Of a stretch of 7,995 nt of DNA, positions 1-6,952 are shown piece by piece. Every line of letters begins with the position of its first letter. Within the stretch, counting starts at the first letter, position 1. The position numbers were made by a program, and so were the translations under genes. The DNA is taken from contig JANMQK010000211.1 in assembly GCA_031370485.1 (NCBI GenBank), forward strand, positions 1 through 7,995, in the 5' to 3' direction. The stretch is from JANMQK01 sp031370485. Lineage in GTDB: Bacteria; Acidobacteriota; Polarisedimenticolia; Gp22-AA2. The notes under the pieces are model-generated. The model was given only the letters and a program-made list of their open reading frames with translations, did no database searches and was not told the DNA's origin.

Positions 1-39
1 GTGGCCGTCACCCGCCCGGGCTAGCCCCGCCCGGCCGTC

Positions 40-327
40 GTGCGTTCTCTCTATGGCGCCCCCCCGCTCGTGTTGCCCCACCTCTTCCTGCGCCTTGGCG
101 CGCCCCCAGACATGGCTGCGCGCCACGAGGGGGGCCGCCTCGAGCGGGTCGCCGACATCGAGAGAACGCTCGACGGCCTGCCGGGGCTCGCGCTGGCGGG
201 AAACGGCCTCAACGGAGTCGGGATCCCGGACTGCGTGCATAGCGGCGAGTTGGCCGCCGAGCGCGTGGCCGCGCTCGCGGGCCAGCCGGCCGCGGCGAGG
301 GAGATCGAGAAGGCCCGGGTCACATGA
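40..327 (+). pseudogene. hemY: C-terminal fragment of HemY-type protoporphyrinogen oxidase, probably broken
   Basis: The last ~50 residues read LAGNGLNGVGIPDCVHSGE after an LERV-ADIE segment. This is the FAD-binding C-terminal signature of oxygen-dependent protoporphyrinogen IX oxidase (heme biosynthesis; FAD enzyme, usually about 450-480 residues). The stretch before it fits poorly: the family expects a Trp-x-x-Ala-Met-Pro-(Arg/Gln)-(His/Tyr) motif before the Gly-(His/Arg)-Leu-Glu-Arg block, but this frame gives DMAARHEGGRLERV. A Trp-Leu-Arg-Ala is readable one frame over, at about 112-123. The same frame is also closed by TAG at 22-24. I infer one or more indels, either real decay or sequencing error. 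The end (TGA 325-327) overlaps a mini-ORF, and rpiB follows. The family call on the C-terminus is firm; whether the gene is dead is uncertain. Confidence 0.6.
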
Positions 328-395
328 CGCGCAAGCACCCACGCAGGGCGCCCGCCATCACGGCCGGCATCACGGGAGGAGGCGACGGACGATGA
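324..395 (+). CDS. Possible 23-residue linking mini-ORF between hemY end and rpiB
   Basis: An ATG at 324-326 lies inside ATGA with the hemY stop, and its TGA at 393-395 lies inside ATGA with the rpiB start. The 23-codon frame therefore bridges the two genes exactly, with 4-base overlaps at both ends. The peptide is Arg/Gly-rich (starts MTRKHPRRAPAIT, ends GGGDGR), has no recognisable domain, signal peptide or membrane segment, and its second half covers the rpiB ribosome-binding site (GGGAGGA at 374-380). If translated, its likely role is translational coupling rather than a working peptide. It may be chance in GC-rich DNA. Confidence 0.22.
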   Translation: MTRKHPRRAPAITAGITGGGDGR

Positions 396-837
396 AAATC
401 GCGATCGGCAGCGACCACGCCGGATTCGCCCTGAAGAACACTCTCGCCGGGCTGCTGCGCGGCGCGGGGCACACCCTTGTCGAGGTCGGGGCCAAGGAGT
501 ACGACCCCGAGGACGACTACCCGGACGCCGCGGCCGCGGTGGGGCGGGCGGTGGTGGGGAAACAGGCCGAACGGGGGCTCCTCATCTGCGGCTCAGGTGT
601 GGGCGCCTCGATCGCCGCCAACAAGATCCGGGGGGTCCGCGCAGCGCTGTGCCACGACACCTACAGCGCGCGGCAGGGGGTCGAGCACGACGACATGAAC
701 GTGCTTTGCCTGGGTGCGCGGGTGATCGGCGAGGCCACGGCGCGCGAGTTGAGCCTCGCCTTTCTCGGCGCCCGCTTCACGGGCGAAGAGCGGCACCTGC
801 GCCGCCTGAAGAAGACCCTGGCGCTCGAAGCGTCGGG

Positions 838-841
<4 letters not shown>
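392..841 (+). CDS. rpiB: Ribose-5-phosphate isomerase B
   Basis: The product (149 residues, normal for RpiB) interconverts ribose 5-phosphate and ribulose 5-phosphate in the cytoplasmic non-oxidative pentose phosphate pathway; some family members accept allose 6-phosphate. Family marks are all visible: N-terminal MKIAIGSDHAG with Asp8 and His9, the Cys66-Gly-Ser-Gly-Val-Gly loop holding the catalytic base cysteine, His99 and Asn103 in the VEHDDMNVL segment, then LGARVIG. The ATG at 392 is chosen because homology begins exactly there and GGGAGGA lies at 374-380; the frame stays open upstream, but that part is hemY and leader DNA read out of frame. It lies downstream of the hemY end on the same strand and is convergent with pit, sharing the last bases of the stop codon. 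I see no odd residues. Confidence 0.96.
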
Positions 842-1824
<983 letters not shown>

Positions 1825-1850
1825 CAGGAGGGGGTCGATGGCCGGCTCCG

Positions 1851-2468
1851 CTACTGGTTCTTGAGAATGACCCGCTCGAGAACGATGGCGATGTACTCGC
1901 CGGCGTCGGTGGCCGCCTCGAGGCCCTCGATGATCTCCTTGGCCTTGATGATGAAGATCGGGTCACGGCCAGAGTCGAAAAGCCGCACCATGGCCTCGCG
2001 GTACAGCCGGTCGGCCTGCTCCTCGAGCTCGTTGATGCGCTTGCATTTCGCCAGCACGATCTCGGGTTCCTTCAAGTGCCGCACGGCCTCGTGGATCTCC
2101 TTGGCCTGTTCGTGGATCGCGCGCGCCAGATCGGGCGCGTCGGGAACTTCCTTCCCGACCTTGAACAGGACCGCGCGGCTCGCGGTGGCGTCGATGACAT
2201 CCACCATGTCGTCCAACGAGGTACCGAGATCGTGGATGTCCTCGCGATCGATCGGGGTGATGAAGGTGCGGTGCAGGGCCCGGACCAGGTCGTGCACCAC
2301 GTTATCGCAGCGGTGCTCGATGTCCTTGATCCGGCTGGCGTGGCCGGCCGCCTCCGGGATTCCGTTGCGGAACATCTCCTCAAGGATGAGGGAGGCCTCG
2401 ACGGCGCCGCTGGCCATGGCATCGATCGCCTCGAAGAACTGGCGGTTGGTCTTCTTGACGCTCAGCAT
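1851..2468 (-). CDS. DUF47 / PhoU-like Pit accessory protein
   Basis: A 205-residue, nearly all-helical soluble protein of the DUF47 (PhoU-related) family, regularly encoded beside pit and thought to modulate phosphate transport through Pit; the exact mechanism is not established. PhoU-like acidic metal-binding repeats are visible: IEHRCDNVVHD at 50-60 (Glu51, Asp55), the Asp-rich PIDREDIHD at 72-80 leading to LDDMVD, INELEEQADRLYREA in the second helical bundle (Glu149, Asp153), and a closing ATDAGEYIA. The length agrees with the family. ATG at 2468-2466 is supported by AGGAG five bases upstream. It is first in a two-gene unit with pit, with a likely promoter in the 57-base gap behind it. 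Confidence 0.93.
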   Translation of the reverse strand: MLSVKKTNRQFFEAIDAMASGAVEASLILEEMFRNGIPEAAGHASRIKDIEHRCDNVVHDLVRALHRTFITPIDREDIHDLGTSLDDMVDVIDATASRAVLFKVGKEVPDAPDLARAIHEQAKEIHEAVRHLKEPEIVLAKCKRINELEEQADRLYREAMVRLFDSGRDPIFIIKAKEIIEGLEAATDAGEYIAIVLERVILKNQ

Positions 2469-2499
2469 CCGCGCTCCTGTCCCAGAGCAGATCGCCCGG

Positions 2500-2529
2500 A
2501 CACTAGCGCCACGCGAAGCACGCTGTCAA
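2500..2529 (-). promoter_or_regulatory. Likely sigma70-type promoter of the DUF47-pit unit
   Basis: On the minus strand a perfect TTGACA (2529-2524) is followed after 18 bases by TAGTGT (2505-2500), keeping the first, second and last -10 positions. The predicted start near 2493 gives a leader of about 25 bases before the DUF47 ATG. The stop codon of the upstream flavin reductase gene (TGA, 2528-2526) lies inside the -35 box. The -10 is weak (3/6), so this rests mainly on the -35 and its position. Confidence 0.5.
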
Positions 2530-3098
2530 GTCCGGGTCCGGCGGCGGGTCGGGCGGCGGCCGGGAGGGCCCGCCCGGCGCGGCGTCGCGCCCCCGCCGGA
2601 GGGCACGGACGCGCCGCCCTCCGCCAGGGCGCGGTAGCCGCTGCCGAACCAGAGCAAAGGCGAGCCGTCCGAACCTCCCGCCTCCTCCACCCGTCCCAGG
2701 AAGATCGTGTGGTCGCCTCCGTCCGGCTGGCCGACCAGAGCGCAGTCGAGCCAGCCCAGGCAGTCGACCAGAAGAGGCGCGCTGGTGACCGCCGTGCGCC
2801 ACGCCGCTCCCGCCAGCCAGGACCCGCGCTCCCCCGAACGGCCGGCCGCGAGCTCGGCCAGCGGGAGTTGATCGGACCTCAGGAAGTTCACGCCGAAGCA
2901 GCGCTGCTCCTGGATCGTCCCGTGGCTCACGGCCGTCCTGGCAACGCAGATCAGGATGAGCGGAGGATCGAGCGACAGGGAGCAGAAGGAGCTCACCGTG
3001 ATCCCCCGGATGCCCGCGTCGCGCCGGGTGGTGACGACCGAAACGCCGCTGGCCCAGCGTCTGAGCGCACCCCGGAACTGGTCGGCTGATACGGGCAT
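2526..3098 (-). CDS. Flavin reductase-like domain protein (FMN-binding split barrel)
   Basis: A 190-residue protein whose first ~160 residues match the flavin reductase-like family, small FMN/FAD-binding split barrels that supply reduced flavin to two-component monooxygenases (HpaC type) or act as NAD(P)H:flavin oxidoreductases. Visible family pattern: FRGALRRWASGVSVVTT (8-24), GITVSSFCSLSLDPPLILI (32-50), CFGVNFLRSDQ (67-77), then LDCALVGQPDGGDHTIFLGRV (about 117-137) with the conserved Gly-Asp-His, and LLWFGSGYRALA near the domain end. Residues 161-190 form a Gly/Pro/Arg-rich tail (8 Arg in the last 17) that the family does not need. ATG at 3098 has GAGGGGG just upstream. No partner monooxygenase is in the window, so the substrate is unknown. 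It is divergent from the hydrolase gene and lies upstream of DUF47-pit. Confidence 0.85.
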   Translation of the reverse strand: MPVSADQFRGALRRWASGVSVVTTRRDAGIRGITVSSFCSLSLDPPLILICVARTAVSHGTIQEQRCFGVNFLRSDQLPLAELAAGRSGERGSWLAGAAWRTAVTSAPLLVDCLGWLDCALVGQPDGGDHTIFLGRVEEAGGSDGSPLLWFGSGYRALAEGGASVPSGGGATPRRAGPPGRRPTRRRTRT

Positions 3099-3161
3099 CG
3101 CCCCCTCGCAATCCGACGGCCGCCTCCGGCGCAGCTTACACCAGACGGTCCGGGGGCGCGG

Positions 3162-3170
3162 TGCTAAGAT
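3162..3170 (+). promoter_or_regulatory. Possible extended -10 promoter for the alpha/beta hydrolase
   Basis: In the 105-base divergent gap, TGCTAAGAT matches an extended -10 (TG, one base, then TAAGAT, 4/6). A start near 3177 would leave a short leader of about 27 bases before the GTG. The nearest -35-like hexamer, TTACAC at 3136-3141, is too far away (23 bases), so the call depends on the extended element alone. I found no clear matching promoter for the divergent flavin reductase gene. Confidence 0.33.
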
Positions 3171-3203
3171 GCGCCGGTCGCGAGATCACGGAGAGGGAGC
3201 CGC

Positions 3204-3881
3204 GTGGGGCAGATCGAGTCCTTCCACCTTCCCGGCCCGGCCGGCCGGCTCGAATGCTTCCTCAAGACCCCCCCGGACGCTCCCGCGGGATGCCCCGTCG
3301 CCGTGGTCTGCCACCCTCACCCTCTTTTCGGTGGCACCATGCACAACAAAGTAGTCCACGTGGTCGCCGAGGCGATCGGCCGGACGGGAATGCCGGTGGC
3401 GCGTTTCAATTTCCGCGGCGTCGGCGCCAGCGCGGGACGGCACGACGCCGGGAAGGGCGAGCAGGACGACCTGAAAGCCGTCCTCGATCACCTTTCCGAG
3501 CGTTTTCCGCGGGGCCCCCTCCTGGTCGCCGGCTATTCGTTCGGCGCCTATGTCGCCCTCAAGGTGGGCTGCGCCGATCCCAGGGTGCCGGCGCTCATCG
3601 CCATCGGCGTCCCGCTGACGCTCGTCGACTTCTCCTTCCTGCGGCAGTGCATGAAGCCGTTGTCCTTCATCCAGGGGGAGCAGGACCTGTTCGGCTCGAT
3701 CGGCATGGTCATGACGCTCGCCGCGACCGTTCCGGGCGGGGCCCGCGTGATGGTCGTGCGCGAGGCGGCCCACGGTTTCACGGGGCACCTGGACGAGCTC
3801 GCAGGCCGCGTCGCCGAGGCGATTCCCGGAGATCTGACGACCCTCGCCGAGGCCCGGCCGGCGGGCGTTCCCGGGGTTTGA
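3204..3881 (+). CDS. Small alpha/beta-fold hydrolase (HPHP / GYSFG type)
   Basis: A 225-residue cytoplasmic alpha/beta hydrolase of the small, poorly characterised group related to dienelactone hydrolases (COG2945-like from memory). No signal peptide is seen. Motifs in order: HPHPLFGGTMHNKVV at 37-51 (oxyanion-side loop typical of this group), FNFRGVGAS at 68-76, the nucleophile elbow GYSFG with Ser112, Asp161 in GEQD as the likely acid, and His190 in AAHGF. A complete Ser-Asp-His triad is therefore present. The substrate cannot be told from sequence; an ester or thioester is likely. The start is GTG at 3204, with GGGAG ending five bases upstream and homology beginning within a few residues. 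It is 66 bases ahead of the cytochrome c gene on the same strand, with a possible separate promoter between. Confidence 0.88.
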   Translation: MGQIESFHLPGPAGRLECFLKTPPDAPAGCPVAVVCHPHPLFGGTMHNKVVHVVAEAIGRTGMPVARFNFRGVGASAGRHDAGKGEQDDLKAVLDHLSERFPRGPLLVAGYSFGAYVALKVGCADPRVPALIAIGVPLTLVDFSFLRQCMKPLSFIQGEQDLFGSIGMVMTLAATVPGGARVMVVREAAHGFTGHLDELAGRVAEAIPGDLTTLAEARPAGVPGV

Positions 3882-3884
3882 GGG

Positions 3885-3911
3885 TTGACCGGTTCGGTGG
3901 TATCGTATCGG
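3885..3911 (+). promoter_or_regulatory. Possible promoter of the cytochrome c operon
   Basis: TTGACC (3885-3890, 5/6 to -35) begins three bases after the hydrolase stop. TATCGG (3906-3911) follows at a short 15-base spacing and is only half-matching; the overlapping TATCGT at 3901 is too close. The region is less GC-rich than its surroundings. The -35 is convincing, the -10 is not. Confidence 0.33.
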
Positions 3912-3947
3912 TCTCTGTGCCACCAACTTCTTGAAGGAGTCACGGAC

Positions 3948-4328
3948 ATGAAACAGACCGCCATCGCTCTGGCCGCGATCCTCGCCCTGATGGGGCTGGC
4001 CATCGCGGCCCCTCCGCAGGGGGCGCCGCCGAAGACCGAGGACGCACCCAAGAAAGAGGCCCCCAAGAAAGAGGGCGAGGTCCCCGAAAAGCACCCGGGC
4101 CGCGCCGTGTACGACCAGAACCACTGCTGGATATGTCATTCGATCGAGGGGAAGGGGAATAAGAAAACCCCGCTCGATAAAGTCGGCAGCAACCTCTACC
4201 CCGACCAGATCAAGAAATGGATCGTCTCCCCCAAGGAGATGAAGCCCGAAACCAAGATGAAGGCCTACAACCAGCTCTCCGAAAAGGATCTCGCCGACTT
4301 GGTCGAATACCTGTCCGGACTGAAATAG
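3948..4328 (+). CDS. Secreted mono-heme class I cytochrome c
   Basis: A 126-residue periplasmic electron carrier. It begins with a signal peptide (MKQTAIALAAILALMGLAIA; likely cut near Ala-Ile-Ala at 18-20), then a Lys/Glu/Pro-rich charged linker to about residue 50, then a compact cytochrome domain. Heme is attached at Cys60-Trp-Ile-Cys63-His64, with His64 the proximal ligand. The distal ligand is probably Met104 in ETKMKAYNQLS, with Met98 as an alternative. The closing LSEKDLADLVEYLSGLK is the standard C-terminal helix. ATG at 3948 is chosen over an earlier in-frame ATG at 3885 because it starts the signal peptide and has AAGGAGT at 3934-3940. The next gene starts 9 bases after the stop, so the two are likely cotranscribed. 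Its redox partner is unknown. Confidence 0.92.
   Translation: MKQTAIALAAILALMGLAIAAPPQGAPPKTEDAPKKEAPKKEGEVPEKHPGRAVYDQNHCWICHSIEGKGNKKTPLDKVGSNLYPDQIKKWIVSPKEMKPETKMKAYNQLSEKDLADLVEYLSGLK
4044..4073 (+). repeat. In-frame tandem 15-base repeat in the cytochrome c linker
   Basis: Two adjacent 15-base units (4044-4058, 4059-4073) differ at one base and encode Ala-Pro-Lys-Lys-Glu twice (residues 33-42). They lie in the charged linker between signal peptide and heme domain, so copy number could vary without harming the fold. Confidence 0.8.
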
Positions 4329-4337
4329 AGAGGGGCG

Positions 4338-5288
4338 ATGACCTCTCCCCTGCGGGTGGGAATCAGCGCCTGCCTGCTCGGCCAGGAGGTACGGTTCGAC
4401 GGCGGGCACAAAAGGGATCGCTACCTCACCGACACCCTGGGGCAGTATTTCACCTGGGTCGAGGTATGCCCGGAGTTCGAGCTGGGGCTTGGTGTCCCCC
4501 GTGAGACCCTGCGTCTCGAAGGCACCGCCGACGCGCCGCGGCTGGTCTTCCGCAAGAGCCGCGAGGACATTACGGAAAGAATGGCGGCGCTGGCGCGAAA
4601 GAGGGCCGCGGACCTGGCCAGCCAGGACCTGGACGGCTTCATCCTCAAGAGCGACTCCCCCAGTTGCGGCATGGAACGGGTCAGGGTGTACGCGGGGAAG
4701 GGCCCGGCGGCCCGTAACGGGGTGGGGCTCTTCGCGCGGGCGCTCATGGACAACTCTCCCCTGCTGCCGATCGAGGAAGAGGGACGTCTTAACGACCTGC
4801 CGATCCGCGAGAACTTCATCGAGAGGGTGTTCTGCTACCGCCGCTGGCGCGAGGGGGTCCGCGCGGGTTTCACGCGGGGGAAGCTCGTGGCTTTCCACAC
4901 GGCGCACAAGTTCCTGTTGCTGGCGCACAGCCCGAAGCACTATGTCGAGCTGGGGCGCCTGGTCGCGGGGATGAAGCCGGGGCCGATCGCCGAGGTGATC
5001 CGTGACTACGGCGCCCTGTTCATGACGACGCTGCGGGTCAAGTCGACCGCGAAGAAGCACGCGAACGTGCTGCAGCACCTCATGGGATTCCTGAAAAACG
5101 ACATGGACCGCGCCGACAAGACCGAGCTTCTCGCCCTGATCGACGACCACCGGCGGGGGCTTGCTCCCCTCGTGGTGCCGCTGACTCTCCTGAAGCACCA
5201 CCTGGCCCGGGTGAAGAGCCCCTACATCTCGGAGCAGATCTACCTGAGCCCCCACCCCAAAGAGCTGATGCTGCGGAACCATGTCTGA
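4338..5288 (+). CDS. DUF523 (TudS-like) and DUF1722 (YbgA-like) two-domain protein
   Basis: A 316-residue cytoplasmic fusion. Residues ~5-150 are DUF523: VGISACLLGQEVRFDGGHKRD at the start, VCPEFELGLGVPRE at 43-56, and KSDSPSCGM at 104-112. The three family cysteines, Cys12, Cys44 and Cys110, are all present, with Glu46 after the Cys-Pro pair. Characterised DUF523 proteins (TudS) bind a [4Fe-4S] cluster by three cysteines and remove sulfur from thiouracil; I infer a related cluster here, not a proven substrate. Residues ~185-305 are DUF1722 (AFHTAHKFLLLAHSPKHYVELG near 185-206, then KKHANVLQHLMGFLK), a helical domain of unclear role also seen in YbgA. The start has AGAGAGGGG just before ATG. 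The fusion order is the usual one. It lies 9 bases after cytochrome c and overlaps the next gene by 8. Confidence 0.9.
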   Translation: MTSPLRVGISACLLGQEVRFDGGHKRDRYLTDTLGQYFTWVEVCPEFELGLGVPRETLRLEGTADAPRLVFRKSREDITERMAALARKRAADLASQDLDGFILKSDSPSCGMERVRVYAGKGPAARNGVGLFARALMDNSPLLPIEEEGRLNDLPIRENFIERVFCYRRWREGVRAGFTRGKLVAFHTAHKFLLLAHSPKHYVELGRLVAGMKPGPIAEVIRDYGALFMTTLRVKSTAKKHANVLQHLMGFLKNDMDRADKTELLALIDDHRRGLAPLVVPLTLLKHHLARVKSPYISEQIYLSPHPKELMLRNHV

Positions 5289-6771
5289 GTCGCGCCACGC
5301 GTCGCACGCCGGAACCGCGCCCGAGCGCGTGCCGCTGGGCACGACGGGCCTGAAGGTCAGCCGCATAGGTTTCGGGGGGTACCGGGTCGACGACGAGACC
5401 CCCGAACACCGCCAGGCGCTGGAAGCGGCGCTCGCCTCCGGCTGCACCCTCATCGACACCTCGACCAACTACACCGACGGCGGCAGCGAGAGGCTGGTCG
5501 GCGCCGTGCTGCGCGATCTCGCCGCGCGCGACCGCGCGGCGCGTGACCAGGTTGTCGTGGTCTCCAAGATCGGCTACGTCCAGGGACGGAACCTGGAAGT
5601 GGCCATGGAGCGCGAGCGCGAAGGCCGCCCCTTCCCCGAGATGGTCAAGTACATGGACGGTTGCTGGCATTGCCTGCACCCGGAGTTCCTCCGCGATCAG
5701 CTCACCCGGTCGCGGGATAGGCTCGGTGTCGAGCGGCTCGATGTCTGCCTGCTGCACAACCCGGAGTACTACCTCTCGGACGCAAAACGGCGCCACCATC
5801 CCGGCCCCGACGCGGCCCGCGTCGAATTCTACCGCCGGCTCGGCGAGTCGTTCGCCTTCCTCGAGGAGAGGGTGGCGGCGGGGGAGATCGGCTGGTACGG
5901 CGTCTCCTCGAACAACGCGGTGATTCCCGCGGACGATCCGGAGGCGACCTCGGTCACCCGGATGATCGCCGCGGCCGCGGAGGGCGCCGGCCCCCGGCAC
6001 CATTTCCGGGTGCTGCAGATCCCCATGAACCTCTTCGAATCGGGGGGCGCCCTGGTGCGGAACACCGGGGAGCAAGGACGCCAGACCGCCCTGGAAGCGG
6101 CCGCGGGCGCCGGGCTTGGCGTCCTGATCAACCGTCCCCTCAACGCCTTCGTTGGCGGCAGGCTGGTGCGGCTGGCTTCGGCGGCGATCCCGCCGCAGCG
6201 CGCCGGCTTCGACGAGCTGACGGGATTCCTGGCAACGCTTGAGGCCGAGTACCGGGAGCAGATCGCCGCCCGCGTTCCCCCGCCGGGGCCCCCCGCCGCC
6301 GCCGAAGAGCTGTTTCACCTGGTCGAGCAGGTGATCGGGCTGGGCGACAGCGCCGAGGACTTTTCCCAGTGGCAGCAGGTCGAACAGCAGTACGTCATCC
6401 CGCGGGTCAACCACGTGGTCAGCGTGATGGTGCGCGCCCTGGGCGCCGGGCTCCAGGAGATCTGGAAGGGATGGTGGGGGCGCTACCTGCCGGCGCTCAA
6501 GGGGCTGCTCTTCGAGATCGGCCGGCGCGCCGCGGAGCGGACCCAGAGCGCCTCGGCGGAGATCGCGGCCGCGATCGACCCGGGCCTGCCGCCGGAGAGA
6601 CGCTCGGAGACGCTGTCGCGCAAGGCGCTCTGGGTCCTTGCCGGCACTCCCGGGGTCACCACTGTCCTGGTGGGAATGCGCCGGCCCGCGTACGTCGAGG
6701 ACGCGCTCGCGATCGCTTCCTGGCCCCCCCTCGCCGACCCGCTGGCGGTGTACGGCCGGCTTGTCACTTGA
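5281..6771 (+). CDS. Long aldo/keto reductase with a C-terminal helical insertion
   Basis: A 496-residue protein of the NAD(P)H-dependent aldo/keto reductase superfamily, well over the usual 300-340. It opens VPLGTTGLKVSRIGFGGYRV, and the catalytic tetrad is intact: Asp59 (LIDTSTNY), Tyr64, Lys96 (VVSKIGY) and His159 (LLHNPE). Barrel strands continue through GWYGVSSNN (204-212), LQIPMNLFE and GVLINRPLNAF (about 280-290). The expected last barrel segment, LAGTPGVTTVLVGMRRPAYVEDAL, appears only at 453-475, so roughly residues 300-440 are inserted: charged and Trp-rich amphipathic helices with no signal peptide or clear membrane span. A CWHC pair at 128-131 is not a heme site (no His follows directly). 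ATG at 5281 overlaps the previous stop by 8 bases, implying coupled translation. The substrate is unknown. Confidence 0.88.
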   Translation: MSESRHASHAGTAPERVPLGTTGLKVSRIGFGGYRVDDETPEHRQALEAALASGCTLIDTSTNYTDGGSERLVGAVLRDLAARDRAARDQVVVVSKIGYVQGRNLEVAMEREREGRPFPEMVKYMDGCWHCLHPEFLRDQLTRSRDRLGVERLDVCLLHNPEYYLSDAKRRHHPGPDAARVEFYRRLGESFAFLEERVAAGEIGWYGVSSNNAVIPADDPEATSVTRMIAAAAEGAGPRHHFRVLQIPMNLFESGGALVRNTGEQGRQTALEAAAGAGLGVLINRPLNAFVGGRLVRLASAAIPPQRAGFDELTGFLATLEAEYREQIAARVPPPGPPAAAEELFHLVEQVIGLGDSAEDFSQWQQVEQQYVIPRVNHVVSVMVRALGAGLQEIWKGWWGRYLPALKGLLFEIGRRAAERTQSASAEIAAAIDPGLPPERRSETLSRKALWVLAGTPGVTTVLVGMRRPAYVEDALAIASWPPLADPLAVYGRLVT

Positions 6772-6797
6772 CCGTCGCCGGACGCCCGCTGTAAAGT
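6768..6797 (+). promoter_or_regulatory. Likely promoter of tRNA-Gln (and glnS)
   Basis: TTGACC (6768-6773, 5/6) and TAAAGT (6792-6797, 4/6) are 18 bases apart. Predicted transcription starts near 6804, about 30 bases before the mature tRNA end. The stop codon of the aldo/keto reductase (TGA, 6769-6771) is inside the -35 box. A 7-base inverted repeat (GCCCGCT 6784-6790, AGCGGGC 6817-6823) flanks the -10 and start site; I cannot say if it matters. Confidence 0.6.
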
Positions 6798-6835
6798 GCC
6801 GCCTTACTCTGCGGGCAGCGGGCATTCCCAACGAT

Positions 6836-6910
6836 TGGGGCGTAGCCAAACGGTAAGGCAGCGGGCTCTGGACCCGCCATCTCAAGGTTCGAATCCTTGC
6901 GCCCCAGCCA
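6836..6910 (+). tRNA. tRNA-Gln (anticodon CUG)
   Basis: A full cloverleaf folds by eye: acceptor UGGGGCG (6836-6842) with CGCCCCA (6900-6906), D stem GCC (6845-6847) with GGC (6857-6859), anticodon stem GCGGG (6861-6865) with CCCGC (6873-6877) closing loop CUCUGGA, and T stem CAAGG with CCUUG around UUCGAAU. The anticodon at 6868-6870 is CUG, reading CAG. The weak U1-A72 pair and G73 are known glutaminyl-tRNA synthetase identity elements. CCA is encoded (6908-6910). Its charging enzyme gene, glnS, follows 42 bases downstream. Confidence 0.96.
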
Positions 6911-6928
6911 ACTCTCCTCCGGCCGGGC

Positions 6929-6946
6929 GCCCGCCAGGCGGCGGGC
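6929..6946 (+). other. GC-only hairpin between tRNA-Gln and glnS
   Basis: GCCCGCC (6929-6935), a four-base AGGC loop and GGCGGGC (6940-6946) form a perfect 7-bp, all G-C stem. It ends one base short of AGGA, the weak glnS ribosome-binding site, and six bases before the GTG. No T-run follows, so it does not look like an intrinsic terminator. It could mark processing between tRNA and mRNA or limit ribosome access. Confidence 0.5.
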
Positions 6947-6952
6947 AGGATC

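Noticed and set aside
356..375. Direct repeat CATCACGG twice before rpiB
   Set aside because: Only eight bases, two copies, no symmetry or known operator; likely chance.
53..391. N-terminal extension of RpiB in the open upstream frame
   Set aside because: RpiB homology and a ribosome-binding site place the start at 392; the extension is mostly hemY DNA read in another frame.
3186..5468. 760-codon open frame on the minus strand opposite the hydrolase, cytochrome and DUF523 genes
   Set aside because: Its translation is low-information and lacks any family motif, while five well-supported genes occupy the other strand. It is a GC-driven antisense shadow.
5662..5676. Possible second heme-binding site in the aldo/keto reductase (CWHCLH)
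   Set aside because: The heme motif needs His right after the second Cys; here Leu intervenes, and the protein has no signal peptide.
6784..6823. Inverted repeat GCCCGCT / AGCGGGC as a terminator of the upstream operon
   Set aside because: The 26-base loop, absence of a T-run and overlap with the tRNA promoter argue against a terminator.
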